Assembly (NCBI RefSeq): GCF_037203605.1
Contig: NZ_JBBDHC010000018.1
Span: forward strand, 1-64,000
Direction of reading: 5' to 3'
DNA: 64,000 nucleotides
DNA from: Denitratimonas tolerans
GTDB lineage: Bacteria > Pseudomonadota > Gammaproteobacteria > Xanthomonadales > Xanthomonadaceae
The translations under genes were made by a program, and so were the position numbers. Below the pieces are notes generated by a model that was given only the letters and a program-made list of their open reading frames with translations, was not told the origin of the DNA and ran no database searches. Positions within the stretch are counted from its first letter, which is position 1. Every line of letters begins with the position of its first letter. Positions 16,271 through 25,794 of the stretch are shown here, piece by piece.

Positions 16271-18106
16271 ATGCGAGCCGACTACGAGGTAGACGTGGAA
16301 CCGTCCGATATCCGCAACCCCGCCTACTTCCACAAGGTCGTCGACTGCCAGTGGGCCTGTCCGGCCCATACCCCGGTTCCCGAATACATCCGCCTGATCG
16401 CGGCGGGCCGCTATTCGGACGCCTACCTCATCAACTGGCGCGCCAACGTCTTTCCCGGGATCCTCGGCCGCACCTGCGACCGGCCCTGCGAGCCGGCCTG
16501 CCGGCGCGGGCGGGTGGAGGAATCCTCCGGCAACACACCCGAGCCGGTGGCGATCTGCCGCCTCAAGCGCGTCGCCGCCGACATGAAGGACGACGTGCGC
16601 GCGCAGTTGCCGAAACCTGCGGCGCAGTGGAATGGCCGCCGCGTGGCCTGCGTGGGCGCCGGGCCGTCCTCGCTCACCGTGGCGCGCGATCTGGCACCGC
16701 TGGGTTACAAGGTCACGGTGTTCGAGGCCGAAGCCAGGCCGGGCGGCTTCATGCGCACCCAGGTGCCGCGCTTCCGCCTGCCGGAAGAAGTGATCGACGA
16801 GGAGTGCGGCTACATCCTGGACCTGGGCGTGGAATTCGTCGGCGGGCGACGCATCGAATCGATGAAGGCGCTGCTGGGCGAAGGCTATGACGCGATCTTC
16901 GTCGGCTCGGGCGCGCCGCGCGGGCGCGATCTGGATCTTCCCGGCCGGCAGGAGGCCGGCGCGCACATCCAGGTCGGCATCGACTGGCTGGCCTCGGTCT
17001 ATTTCGGCCACGTCACCAAGGTGGGCCGACGCGTGATCGTGCTGGGCGGCGGCAACACCGCCATGGACTGCTGCCGCTCGGCCAAGCGCCTGGGCGGCGA
17101 CGAGGTGAAGGTCATCGTGCGCTCGGGCTTCGACGAGATGAAGGCCAGCCCCTGGGAGAAGGAGGACGCGATGCACGAGGGCATCCCGATCCTCGACTGC
17201 CGCGTGCCCAAAGCCTTCCTGCACGAGAACGGCCGCCTCACCGGCATGGCCTTCGAGAAGGTGCGGGTGGAGTACGGCGCGGACGGCCGCCGACGCCTGG
17301 TGCCAACCGGCGAGCCGGACGATATCCACGAATGCGACGAGGTGCTGATCGCGGTCGGGCAGGAAAACGCCTTCCCGTGGATCGAGCGCGACATCGGCAT
17401 CGCCTTCGACGAAAAGTGGGACATGCCGGTGGTCGATGAGCTCACCCACCAGTCGAGCCTGCCGCAGGTGCTGTTCGGCGGCGACGCCGCCTTCGGCCCC
17501 AAGAACATCATCTGGGCGGTGGCACACGGCCACCAGGCCGCGATCTCGATCGACCTCCTGCTGGACGCCGCCGATACCCGCGAGCGGCCGGGGCCGATGT
17601 TCAACCTCGTGTCGCAGAAAATGGGCATCCACGAGTGGAGCTACGACAACGAGATCTCGCCCGATGCGCGCTTCAAGGTGCCCTGGGCCGATCCGGCCAA
17701 GGCGCTCAAGAGCATGAGCCTGGAAGTGGAGCTGGGCTACGACGCGGACCTGGCCTGGAAGGAGGCCCAGCGCTGCCTCAACTGCGACGTGCAAACGGTG
17801 TTCTCCACCGAGCTTTGCATCGAGTGCGACGCCTGCGTCGACATCTGCCCGATGGACTGCATCAGCTTCACCGAAAACGGCGAGGAGGCCGAGCTGCGCA
17901 CCCGCCTCAGCGCGCCGGCGCAGAACCTGGAGCAGGCGCTGTACGTCTCCACGCCGGTCAAGACCGGGCGGGTGATGGTGAAGGACGAGGACGTGTGCCT
18001 GCACTGCAGCCTGTGCGCCGAGCGCTGCCCGACCGGTGCCTGGGACATGCAGAAGTTCTTCATGGAAGTCGCGCACGCCGGCGATGCGCCGCCGGAGGCG
18101 TCGTGA
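16271..18106 (+). CDS. FAD-dependent oxidoreductase with ferredoxin domains (GltD-like), partner of the 2-oxoacid oxidoreductase
   Basis: The 611-residue protein starts with a helical iron-sulfur domain like that of glutamate synthase small subunit and dihydropyrimidine dehydrogenase (C26, C30, then TCDRPCEPAC near 69-77). An FAD/NAD(P) two-dinucleotide reductase follows (GAGPSSLTVARDL at 129-141; second nucleotide motif VLGGGNTAMDCCRSA near 257). The C-terminus is a 2x[4Fe-4S] ferredoxin (CIECDACVDICP and CLHCSLCAERCP, about residues 519-585). It probably passes electrons between NAD(P)H and the ferredoxin-type oxidoreductase encoded by the next two genes, in either direction. GltD itself is ruled out as the simple call because of the extra ferredoxin module and the neighbours. 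Confidence 0.85.
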   Translation: MRADYEVDVEPSDIRNPAYFHKVVDCQWACPAHTPVPEYIRLIAAGRYSDAYLINWRANVFPGILGRTCDRPCEPACRRGRVEESSGNTPEPVAICRLKRVAADMKDDVRAQLPKPAAQWNGRRVACVGAGPSSLTVARDLAPLGYKVTVFEAEARPGGFMRTQVPRFRLPEEVIDEECGYILDLGVEFVGGRRIESMKALLGEGYDAIFVGSGAPRGRDLDLPGRQEAGAHIQVGIDWLASVYFGHVTKVGRRVIVLGGGNTAMDCCRSAKRLGGDEVKVIVRSGFDEMKASPWEKEDAMHEGIPILDCRVPKAFLHENGRLTGMAFEKVRVEYGADGRRRLVPTGEPDDIHECDEVLIAVGQENAFPWIERDIGIAFDEKWDMPVVDELTHQSSLPQVLFGGDAAFGPKNIIWAVAHGHQAAISIDLLLDAADTRERPGPMFNLVSQKMGIHEWSYDNEISPDARFKVPWADPAKALKSMSLEVELGYDADLAWKEAQRCLNCDVQTVFSTELCIECDACVDICPMDCISFTENGEEAELRTRLSAPAQNLEQALYVSTPVKTGRVMVKDEDVCLHCSLCAERCPTGAWDMQKFFMEVAHAGDAPPEAS

Positions 18107-18209
18107 GGGTTTCAGCGTTTCAAGCGCGTGCCCACGGCGCTCACCACTCCGCTCCAGCCCGTCTGGTCGGAAAACAGGACACCAAGGCATTTCGCCCGGA
18201 ACCCGCCGC

Positions 18210-20063
18210 ATGACCCCGATCACCGCCGTCAACGATTTCGTCGTCAAGTTCGCCAACGTCAACGGCTCGGGCTCGGCCTCGGCCAACGAGCTGTTCGCCA
18301 AGGCGATCCTGCGCATGGGCGTGCCGGTCAGCCCGCGCAACATCTTCCCCTCCAACATCCAGGGCATGCCGACCTGGTACGAGGTGCGGGTGTGCGAAGC
18401 CGGCTGGCTCGGGCGGCGCGGCGGGGTAGACCTCGCGGTGGCGATGAACCCGCAGACCTGGGACGCGGACGTGAAGGAAATCGCGCCGGGCGGCTACCTT
18501 TTCCATGATTCGACCCGGCCGCTGCCGCGCTCGAAGTTCCGCGAGGACGTGCGCACCCTCGGCATGCCGATCACCGCGATCTGCAACGAAACCTACAGCG
18601 ATCCGCGCCAGCGCCAGCTGTTCAAGAACATCATTTACGTCGGCGCGCTCGCGGCGCTGCTGGGGATCGAGGTCGAAACCATCGAGGCCTTGATCGGCGA
18701 GCAGTTCCGGCGCAAGCCCAAGCTCTTCGAACCCAACCAGCGCGCGCTGCGCATCGGGTACGACTACGCGTGCGAGCACTTTGCCGATGCGCCCACCGGC
18801 CTGTCGGTACGGCGTGCGGACGCGGTGGGGAACCGCATCTTCGTGGACGGCAACAGCGCCGCCGGGCTGGGCTGCGTGTACGGCGGTGCCACCGTCTGCG
18901 CCTGGTACCCGATCACCCCGTCGACCTCGGTGGTGGAAGCCTTCGAGAGCTACTGCGGCAAGTTCCGCACCGATGCCGAAACCGGCGAGCGCCGCTGCGC
19001 CATCGTGCAGGCCGAGGATGAAATCGCCTCGATCGGCATGGTGGTCGGAGCCGGGTGGAACGGCGCGCGCGCCTTCACCGCGACCTCCGGCCCGGGCGTT
19101 TCCCTGATGACCGAATTCCTCGGCCTGGCCTACTTCGCCGAGATCCCCGCGACCATCATCAACGTGCAGCGCGGCGGCCCGTCCACCGGCATGCCCACGC
19201 GCACCCAGCAGGCCGATCTGTTGTCCTGCGCCTACGCTTCGCACGGGGATACAAAACACGTGCTGCTGTTCCCGCAGGACCCGGCCGAGTGCTTCGAATT
19301 TTCCGCCGCCGCGCTGGACCTGGCCGATCGCCTCCAGACTCCCGTGTTCCTGATGAGCGATCTGGACATCGGCATGAACCAGCGCCTGTGCGAACCCTTC
19401 GCCTGGGACGAGGCGCGCGCCCACGATCGCGGCAAGGTGATGGACGCGCAGATGCTCGATACGGGCGTGGACTTCGGCCGCTACAAGGACGTGGACGGCG
19501 ACGGCATTCCCTGGCGCACATACCCCGGCACGCACCCGGACAAGGGCGCGTTCTTCACCCGCGGCACCTCGCGCGACCCTTACGCGCGCTATTCCGAACG
19601 CGGTCCCGACTACATCTACAACATGGAACGGCTGCTGCGGAAGTTCGACACCGCCAAGGCGCTGGTGCCCCAGCCGCAGCTGCGGCGCGCGGCAGCGCCA
19701 ACGCGCTTTGGCGTGATCCACTTCGGTTCCACCGCGCCGGCGATGGACGAGGCCATCGGCACGCTGGATTCCGACGGATTCCATCTCGATACCCTGCGCC
19801 TGCGCGCCTTCCCGTTCCCCGATTCGGTGGCCGGGTTCATCGCGGCGCACGATCAGGTCTTCGTGGTCGAACAGAACCGCGACGCGCAATTGCGCTCGAT
19901 GCTGATCAACGAGTTCGACATCGACCCGGCGCGGCTGGTGCCGATCCTGCACTACGACGGCACCCCGATCACGGCGCGCTTCATCGCGCGCGCGCTGCGC
20001 GAACGCCTGGCGGCCGGCGCCGCCGTCACCGCCCCGAAGGCGGCGGCGCTCAGCGCCGGATGA
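18210..20063 (+). CDS. korA: 2-oxoacid:ferredoxin oxidoreductase, fused gamma-alpha subunit (KorA type)
   Basis: The 617-residue protein carries an N-terminal gamma domain (about 1-190, with NGSGSASANELFAKA) fused to an alpha domain with the pyrimidine-binding core (CAWYPITPSTSVVEAFE, VQAEDEIASIGMVVGA, TSGPGVSLMTEFLGLA, QRGGPSTGMPT). Such fused subunits pair with a KorB to convert 2-oxoglutarate or a related 2-oxoacid to the acyl-CoA with reduction of ferredoxin. The substrate is not provable from sequence, so korA is a family-level symbol. It lies between the flavin/ferredoxin protein and korB on the same strand, forming one operon. Confidence 0.88.
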   Translation: MTPITAVNDFVVKFANVNGSGSASANELFAKAILRMGVPVSPRNIFPSNIQGMPTWYEVRVCEAGWLGRRGGVDLAVAMNPQTWDADVKEIAPGGYLFHDSTRPLPRSKFREDVRTLGMPITAICNETYSDPRQRQLFKNIIYVGALAALLGIEVETIEALIGEQFRRKPKLFEPNQRALRIGYDYACEHFADAPTGLSVRRADAVGNRIFVDGNSAAGLGCVYGGATVCAWYPITPSTSVVEAFESYCGKFRTDAETGERRCAIVQAEDEIASIGMVVGAGWNGARAFTATSGPGVSLMTEFLGLAYFAEIPATIINVQRGGPSTGMPTRTQQADLLSCAYASHGDTKHVLLFPQDPAECFEFSAAALDLADRLQTPVFLMSDLDIGMNQRLCEPFAWDEARAHDRGKVMDAQMLDTGVDFGRYKDVDGDGIPWRTYPGTHPDKGAFFTRGTSRDPYARYSERGPDYIYNMERLLRKFDTAKALVPQPQLRRAAAPTRFGVIHFGSTAPAMDEAIGTLDSDGFHLDTLRLRAFPFPDSVAGFIAAHDQVFVVEQNRDAQLRSMLINEFDIDPARLVPILHYDGTPITARFIARALRERLAAGAAVTAPKAAALSAG

Positions 20064-20148
20064 GGAGGCGAACGATGCGCATCCAGAACCTTTTACACCT
20101 TCAGCCCGCCCTTTGCCCCGCCGGGAAAAGGACGGGCGCGAGCAGACC

Positions 20149-21204
20149 ATGACCTACCTCGCCAAACCCCGGTTGCACCATCCCTCGCTCGGCTGCAACG
20201 CGCTCGGCTACACCCGGCGCGACTACGAGGGCCGCATCTCCACGCTCTGCGCCGGCTGCGGCCACGATTCCATCTCCGCCGCCATCGTGCGCGCCTGCTG
20301 GGAGCTGGCGATCGAGCCGCACCGCGTGGCCAAGCTCAGCGGCATCGGCTGCAGCTCCAAGACGCCGGACTACTTCCTCAGCCCATCGCACGGCTTCAAC
20401 ACCGTGCATGGGCGGATGCCCTCGGTGCTGACCGGTGCCAACCTCGCCAACCGCGACCTGCTCTACCTGGGCGTCTCGGGCGACGGCGACTCGGCCTCGA
20501 TCGGCATCGGCCAGTTCGTCCATGCCATCCGGCGCGGCGTCAACATGGTCTACATCGTCGAGAACAACGGCGTCTACGGGCTCACCAAGGGCCAGTTCTC
20601 GGCCACTGCGGACGCCGGCTCGGTATCGAAGAAGGGCGTGGTCAACCGCGACAACCCGATCGATCTGGTCAGCCTCGCGCTGCAGCTCGGTGCCACCTAC
20701 GTGGCGCGCAGCTTCTCCGGCGACAAGGAGCAGCTCGTGCCCCTGATCAAGGGCGCGATAGCGCACCGCGGCGCGGCCATCCTCGACGTGCTCAGCCCCT
20801 GCGTCACCTTCAACAACCACGCCGGCAGCACCAAGAGCTACGACCACGTGCGCGAGCACAACGCCGCGATCAACCGCATGGACTTCATCGAGGGTCGCGA
20901 GGAAATCGTCGCCGACTACGCGCCCGGCGAGCTGATCGAGATCGAACAGCACGACGGCAGCCGCCTGCGGCTGCGCAAGCTCGACACGGCCTATGATCCG
21001 TCCGACCGCATCGCGGCGATGAACCACGTGCACGAGCGCGAAGCCGCGGGCGAGATCGTCACGGGACTGCTCTACATCGAAGAAAGCGCGCAGGACCTGC
21101 ACACCCACCTCAAGACCGTCACCACCCCGCTCAACGCTCTCGATACCGCGGCGCTGTGCCCCGGCGCGGCGGCGCTGGAGAAGATCAACGCGACGCTGCG
21201 CTGA
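20149..21204 (+). CDS. korB: 2-oxoacid:ferredoxin oxidoreductase, beta subunit (KorB type)
   Basis: The 351-residue subunit binds thiamine diphosphate: CAGCGHDSISAA carries the iron-sulfur/thiamine cysteines, and GVSGDGDSASIG with VENNGVYGLTKGQ gives the metal-binding GDG...NN motif. Further cysteines (GIGCSSK and LSPCVTFN) complete the expected [4Fe-4S] ligand set. It pairs with the fused gamma-alpha subunit upstream; the complex is cytoplasmic. ATG 20149 is chosen where homology begins. The 150-bp gap after it separates the operon from the protease gene. Confidence 0.9.
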   Translation: MTYLAKPRLHHPSLGCNALGYTRRDYEGRISTLCAGCGHDSISAAIVRACWELAIEPHRVAKLSGIGCSSKTPDYFLSPSHGFNTVHGRMPSVLTGANLANRDLLYLGVSGDGDSASIGIGQFVHAIRRGVNMVYIVENNGVYGLTKGQFSATADAGSVSKKGVVNRDNPIDLVSLALQLGATYVARSFSGDKEQLVPLIKGAIAHRGAAILDVLSPCVTFNNHAGSTKSYDHVREHNAAINRMDFIEGREEIVADYAPGELIEIEQHDGSRLRLRKLDTAYDPSDRIAAMNHVHEREAAGEIVTGLLYIEESAQDLHTHLKTVTTPLNALDTAALCPGAAALEKINATLR

Positions 21205-21357
21205 GGCGCACGGCGTCAGCGCAGGCAGCGCCGCCGCGCCGGCCAGCAAGCCAGCCGCGGAAAAGAGCATCTTGGGGCTGACATAAAAATCCTTGACTGC
21301 CGTCACAAAACAAGCGCACGATCCGCTCAACTTCCGCCGGGAAACGGGGGGTGGGCC

Positions 21358-22926
21358 GTGAAATGGATCGTGCAAAGCGCGCTTGCGCTGGGATTCCTGG
21401 GCTATGCCTCGCTGGCCGGCGCGCAGTCCCATGACCCCATACCCATCGAACCGGTGTCCGGCGAGCAGTACCCGCACGCGATCTTCCTGGAACATGCGGC
21501 GGAGCCAGCCATCGCGCCCGACCACCCTCCGCTTTCCGATATCCCGCCGATGCCGATGCCGCAGGCGTCCGATGCGCAGCTGCGGGGCCGCTCCAGCGAC
21601 GAAGTCTCGATCCACGATGCGGACACCGGGGAAACCCTCGTGCTCCCGCTCGGCGTTCCTTCGGGACTGCGCGAAGCGCGCTCCAACGGTCCCGCCTACG
21701 CGGGAATCGGCGGCTCCACGAGCGCTTCCGGATCAGCGCCGGGGCTCGAGGCGTTCAGCAACATGGTGGTTGCAGGTGGCCTGTCCGGATGGCCGCGCAG
21801 CGGCAACGTGAAGCTCGTCATGCGCTTCACCTCCAGCATCGACAGCGCTGTCTACACCTACGTTTGCAGCGGCTCGATGGCCGATGGCGGCGTCGTTCAG
21901 ACGGCCGGCCATTGCGTCTACGCACGCGATCCGGACGGCAACCAGATCTTCGCCTGGGCCGATGAAATCTGGGTCTATCCCGCCTGGGACGGGGTCAACG
22001 CGGACACGTCCAACGTCTTCCAGCACTTCGGCCGCGCCCGCGGCACCCACTACCTGGCCGGAAGCAACTGGGTCAACGACGGCAACTGGGACGCGGACCT
22101 GGGTGCCATCCGCATCCGGCGCGACTCGCGCCCGGGCCTTGGGCTCCTGACCGGCTGGTTCGGATGGTCGTGGGGCGGCGACTGCGCCTCCCAGCAGGCG
22201 CGCACCTACTACAACTTCAGCTACCCGGCGGAAAACTGCGGCGGTGGCCTGCATACCGGCCGCACCATGTACTACTGGGACGGGAGCTTCGACAGCTGCC
22301 CGGGCAACCAGCTCCGGATCGATACGACCGCAGGCTGCCTCACCGCATTATGGGGCGGCATGTCCGGCTCGGGGGCCTACTACATCAGCGGCGACCAGCG
22401 CTATGTCCACGCGGTGGCTTCCACCAGCAATCGCACGACCATCGGCAACTACGCGCGGTTCTGGGAGCAGTGGGTCACCGACCGGCAGACCTATATCGAC
22501 ACTACCCGCGGCACCGCGGTCGATTTCTCTCCGCTGCGCTTTCGCACCGGAGGCTCCAGCACGGTCGTCGCCGGCTCCCCGGCCAGCGGACCGTTCACCG
22601 TGCTGGTCGCCAACGCCACCAACAACGATCCGGCCCTGCGAACGATCACCGTGCGCGTCTACCTGTCCACCAACAGCACGATTTCCGCCACCGATACCCT
22701 GCTGGCGACGTGGAACTACTCGATTGATTTCGCCCCGATGCAGTTGCGCACCTTGAATGTGCCGGCTCCGATCATTCCCGCCAGTGCCTCGCTGGGCACC
22801 CGCTGGATGGGCGTGGTCCTGGACGCGGGCAGCGACGCGTTCCCGGAGAACAACGCCACCATCGAGTGGGACACCCAGAAGATCACCGTGATCTCCAGCG
22901 CCATTTTCAAGAACGGCTTCGAATAG
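21358..22926 (+). CDS. Secreted trypsin-like (S1/V8-type) serine protease
   Basis: A signal peptide (cleavage after AGA near residue 22) is followed by a presumed propeptide and a protease domain with a recognisable triad: H185 in QTAGHC, D247 in DADLGAI and S336 in GGMSGSG. Cysteine pairs around the histidine and serine fit disulfides. After the catalytic domain (about residue 385) comes an Ig-like beta region up to the C-terminus, which ends in IFKNGFE. The GTG-like leader has GGGG upstream of the start at 21358 (GTG at 21358, then AAATGG). Probably an exported digestive or virulence-type protease. A short FxxGFE string also occurs inside the Rhs remnant. Confidence 0.87.
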   Translation: MKWIVQSALALGFLGYASLAGAQSHDPIPIEPVSGEQYPHAIFLEHAAEPAIAPDHPPLSDIPPMPMPQASDAQLRGRSSDEVSIHDADTGETLVLPLGVPSGLREARSNGPAYAGIGGSTSASGSAPGLEAFSNMVVAGGLSGWPRSGNVKLVMRFTSSIDSAVYTYVCSGSMADGGVVQTAGHCVYARDPDGNQIFAWADEIWVYPAWDGVNADTSNVFQHFGRARGTHYLAGSNWVNDGNWDADLGAIRIRRDSRPGLGLLTGWFGWSWGGDCASQQARTYYNFSYPAENCGGGLHTGRTMYYWDGSFDSCPGNQLRIDTTAGCLTALWGGMSGSGAYYISGDQRYVHAVASTSNRTTIGNYARFWEQWVTDRQTYIDTTRGTAVDFSPLRFRTGGSSTVVAGSPASGPFTVLVANATNNDPALRTITVRVYLSTNSTISATDTLLATWNYSIDFAPMQLRTLNVPAPIIPASASLGTRWMGVVLDAGSDAFPENNATIEWDTQKITVISSAIFKNGFE

Positions 22927-23043
22927 TGCACTCCGCCGTCGTCCGCGGCGCCGGGCGCAGCGGCGGACGAGACATCGCTTCCGGCTGCGCCTATCCTGCG
23001 GCTCATCGCCGCCATCCGGGGCGCAGAGTGCAGGTGCGGACGC

Positions 23044-24795
23044 ATGCAGGTTCTCTCTGAAGGCGTCGCGGCGAAGATCCGCGACGGCTTTGCCGACTAC
23101 CACGCGCGCTTTGCCGCGATCACGCGCCGCGCCCGCACCCGCTTTGAAACCCGCGACGCCGCCGGGATGCGCGCCGACCTGGTCGAACGCATCGGACTGT
23201 ACGACGTGTGCGTCAGCCAGACGCAGCAGTGGCTTGAGCGGGTGCTTGGCGCGCATGCGCAGGATCGCGCGCTGTGGGCGCGCATCCGCGACGCCTACGC
23301 GCACGCGGTTGCCGACCTGCTCGATCAGGAGCTGTACAAGACCTGGTACAACACCCTGACCCGACGCTTCTTCCGCACCCTCGGTGTCGACCCGGCGATC
23401 GAATTCGTCGCCCTGGACATCGAGCCCACCGACCACATCACCCACCCGGTCGCGCGCCACAGCTACGCCGTGCAGAGCGAACTTGCGGCGGTGTTCGAGC
23501 GGGTGCTGCAGGGCTATCGCTTCAGCGTGCCCTGGGCGCACCCGGCGCGCTGCGCCGACGCGATGGCGCGCGCGGTACGCGAGCGCTTCACCCACTGGAG
23601 CGCCAGCCAGTTCGTGCAGATCGAACTGCTGGAAACGGTGTTCTACCGCGAGCAGCGCGCCTACCTGGTGGGCCGTGCCTTCGGTGAATACCGCCACACC
23701 CCGCTGGTGATCGCGCTGGAAAGCGGGCCGGACGGCCTCTTCGTGGATGCGCTTCTTACCGATCGCGACCACATCGCCCAGCTGTTCGGCTACACCCGCA
23801 GCCACTTCTTCGCCGACCTGCCCACCGTGGGCGACGCCGTGGTGTTCCTGCGCTCGCTGCTGCCGCACAAGCCGGTGGACGAGCTCTACACCGTGCTGGG
23901 CCGCGCCAAGCAAGGCAAGACCGAGCGCTACCGCGCCTTTTTCCGCCACCTCACCCAGCGTCCCGACGAACAGTTCGTGCACGCCGACGGCGAGCGCGGC
24001 ATGGTGATGCTGGTCTTCACCCTGCCCTCGTGGCCGCTGGTGTTCAAGCTGATCCGGGACCGCTTCGCCTATCCCAAGGAAACCGCGCGCGAGGAGGTGA
24101 TGGCCAAGTACCGCATCGTCTCGCACCACGATCGCGCCGGTCGCCTGGTCGATGCGCAGGAGTTCCGCCACCTGCGCTTTCCGCGCCGCCAGTTCGCGCC
24201 CGAGCTGCTGGAGGAACTCATGACCAGCTGCGCCAGCAGCGTGCAGGCCGAGGGCGAGGACATCGTGATCGCGCACTGCTACGTCGAGCGCCGCCTGCGC
24301 CCGCTGAACCTCTACCTCAAGGAAGTCCCCGCCGAGGACGCGATGCGCGCGGTGATCGACTACGGCCAGGCGATCCGCGATCTGGCGCGCTCGGACATCT
24401 TTCCCGGCGACCTTCTGCTCAAGAACTTCGGCGTCACCCGCAACCACCGCGCGATTTTCTACGACTACGACGAGCTGGCGCTGGTGCGCGACTGCCGCTT
24501 CAAGCGCTTGCCCAAGGCGCGCTCCGACGAGGAGGAAATGCACCACGGAGCCTGGTTCTACGTCGATCCGTCGGACGTGTTCCCGGAGGAGTTTCCGCGC
24601 TTCCTGGGTCTGACGGCCGAGCAGCACGAGGCGCTGCTGCGGGCGCACGGGGACATCTTCGACGTGGACTGGTGGCTGGCGCTGCAGGATTCCCTGCGCC
24701 GCGGCGAGGCCGAGGAGGTGATGCCGTATCCGGACAGCGTGCGGCTGATCGCCGGGCCCACGGCGCATCGCGCGGGTGCCGGCGCGGCAGGGTGA
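23044..24795 (+). CDS. aceK: Isocitrate dehydrogenase kinase/phosphatase
   Basis: AceK phosphorylates isocitrate dehydrogenase to switch it off, sending isocitrate into the glyoxylate shunt, and reverses this under glucose-replete conditions. The 583-residue product fits the family length and matches along its length: the N-terminal regulatory helices (YKTWYNTLTRRFFRTLGVDP), the ATP-binding segment of the catalytic domain, and the catalytic LFPGDLLLKNFG-like region (SDIFPGDLLLKNFGVTRNHR region, then FYDYDELALV). No aceA or aceB genes lie next to it in this window, so it is not in the classical aceBAK operon. Confidence 0.95.
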   Translation: MQVLSEGVAAKIRDGFADYHARFAAITRRARTRFETRDAAGMRADLVERIGLYDVCVSQTQQWLERVLGAHAQDRALWARIRDAYAHAVADLLDQELYKTWYNTLTRRFFRTLGVDPAIEFVALDIEPTDHITHPVARHSYAVQSELAAVFERVLQGYRFSVPWAHPARCADAMARAVRERFTHWSASQFVQIELLETVFYREQRAYLVGRAFGEYRHTPLVIALESGPDGLFVDALLTDRDHIAQLFGYTRSHFFADLPTVGDAVVFLRSLLPHKPVDELYTVLGRAKQGKTERYRAFFRHLTQRPDEQFVHADGERGMVMLVFTLPSWPLVFKLIRDRFAYPKETAREEVMAKYRIVSHHDRAGRLVDAQEFRHLRFPRRQFAPELLEELMTSCASSVQAEGEDIVIAHCYVERRLRPLNLYLKEVPAEDAMRAVIDYGQAIRDLARSDIFPGDLLLKNFGVTRNHRAIFYDYDELALVRDCRFKRLPKARSDEEEMHHGAWFYVDPSDVFPEEFPRFLGLTAEQHEALLRAHGDIFDVDWWLALQDSLRRGEAEEVMPYPDSVRLIAGPTAHRAGAGAAG

Positions 24796-24851
24796 CGGCA
24801 CGGCACCGATGGATCATGCTTGCGCCGGTCCCCGCCACCCGGAGTTTTCCC

Positions 24852-25748
24852 ATGCGCCTTTCCCATTCCCTTCTCGCGCTGGCCTGCGTCGCCGCGCTGG
24901 CCGGCTGCCAGCAGCAGGCCAGCGCGCCTGCCGATCCCGCACCCGCGCCGCCCGCCGCGCAGGCACCTGTCGCCGCGCCCGCCGCCGAAACGGTCAGCGC
25001 CGCCGATGAGGCGCGCCAGCGTCTTGAGGCGATCGTCGCCGGCAAGCATCGCGCCGAGGCCGATCGCGCGCGCGACGCGTTCCGCCATCCGGTCGAAACC
25101 CTGGGTTTCTTCGAGATCGCGCCCGATGCCACGGTGATCGAGATTTCCCCGGGCGGCGGCTGGTACACGGATATCCTCGCGCCTTACCTGCGCGCACACG
25201 GCCACTTCATCGGCGCGATCTGGGACGAGAGCCTGCCCGACCAGCCGGCCTACTATGCGCGCCTCAACCAGCAGCTCACCGACAAGATCGCCGCCGCGCC
25301 CGATGTTTACGGCGAGCCGGAGCTGCGCCGCTTCAACGCGAAGGCGCCGAGCTTCGGCGAACCCGCCTCGGCCGACGTGGTGCTGACCTTCCGCAACGCC
25401 CACAACTGGATCGGTGCCGGCACCGCGCCGGCCTACTTCCAGGCCTTCTTCGACGTGCTCAAGCCGGGCGGAACGCTGGGCGTGGTCGATCATCGCGCCA
25501 AGGGTGAAACCGCCACCGACGGCAGCACCGGCTATGTGACCGAGCAGCAGATCATCGATCTCGCCACCGCCGCCGGCTTCCGGTTCGCCGGGCGCAGCGA
25601 CGTCAACGCCAACCCGGCCGACAGCACCGACCACCCCAAGGGCGTGTGGACGCTGCCGCCCAGCTACGCGCTGGGCGACGAGGATCGCGAGAAGTACGCC
25701 GCCATCGGCGAATCGGACCGCATGACGCTCAGGTTCGTGAAGCCCTGA
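24852..25748 (+). CDS. Exported methyltransferase-like lipoprotein (COG4798-type)
   Basis: The 298-residue protein starts with a lipoprotein signal (LALACVAALAGC, acylated Cys near residue 19) and a Pro/Ala-rich linker (to about residue 60). The rest has a class I SAM-methyltransferase fold: motif I-like EISPGGGWYTDILAPYL, ADVVLTFRNAHNW and a later FDVLKPGGTLGVVDHRA. A signal peptide is odd for an enzyme whose cofactor is cytoplasmic, but this family is regularly annotated as exported. It follows aceK after 56 bp on the same strand and faces the Nudix gene across a long hairpin. Function unknown. Confidence 0.78.
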   Translation: MRLSHSLLALACVAALAGCQQQASAPADPAPAPPAAQAPVAAPAAETVSAADEARQRLEAIVAGKHRAEADRARDAFRHPVETLGFFEIAPDATVIEISPGGGWYTDILAPYLRAHGHFIGAIWDESLPDQPAYYARLNQQLTDKIAAAPDVYGEPELRRFNAKAPSFGEPASADVVLTFRNAHNWIGAGTAPAYFQAFFDVLKPGGTLGVVDHRAKGETATDGSTGYVTEQQIIDLATAAGFRFAGRSDVNANPADSTDHPKGVWTLPPSYALGDEDREKYAAIGESDRMTLRFVKP

Positions 25749-25753
25749 CCGCC

Positions 25754-25793
25754 GCGGTACCGGGCCGCCCATGCACGGGCGGCCCGGTACCGC
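25754..25793. terminator. Long perfect hairpin between convergent genes
   Basis: A 17-bp perfect stem (25754-25770 with 25777-25793; half-site GCGGTACCGGGCCGCCC) with a 6-base loop separates convergent genes. It lacks a clear U tract, so it may be a bidirectional terminator of the structured type or a barrier to read-through. Confidence 0.6.
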
Positions 25794-25794
25794 A

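Noticed and set aside
22348..24801. Long frame opposite aceK
   Set aside because: 817 codons open on the minus strand is expected from GC-rich codon use of aceK; aceK itself is certain.
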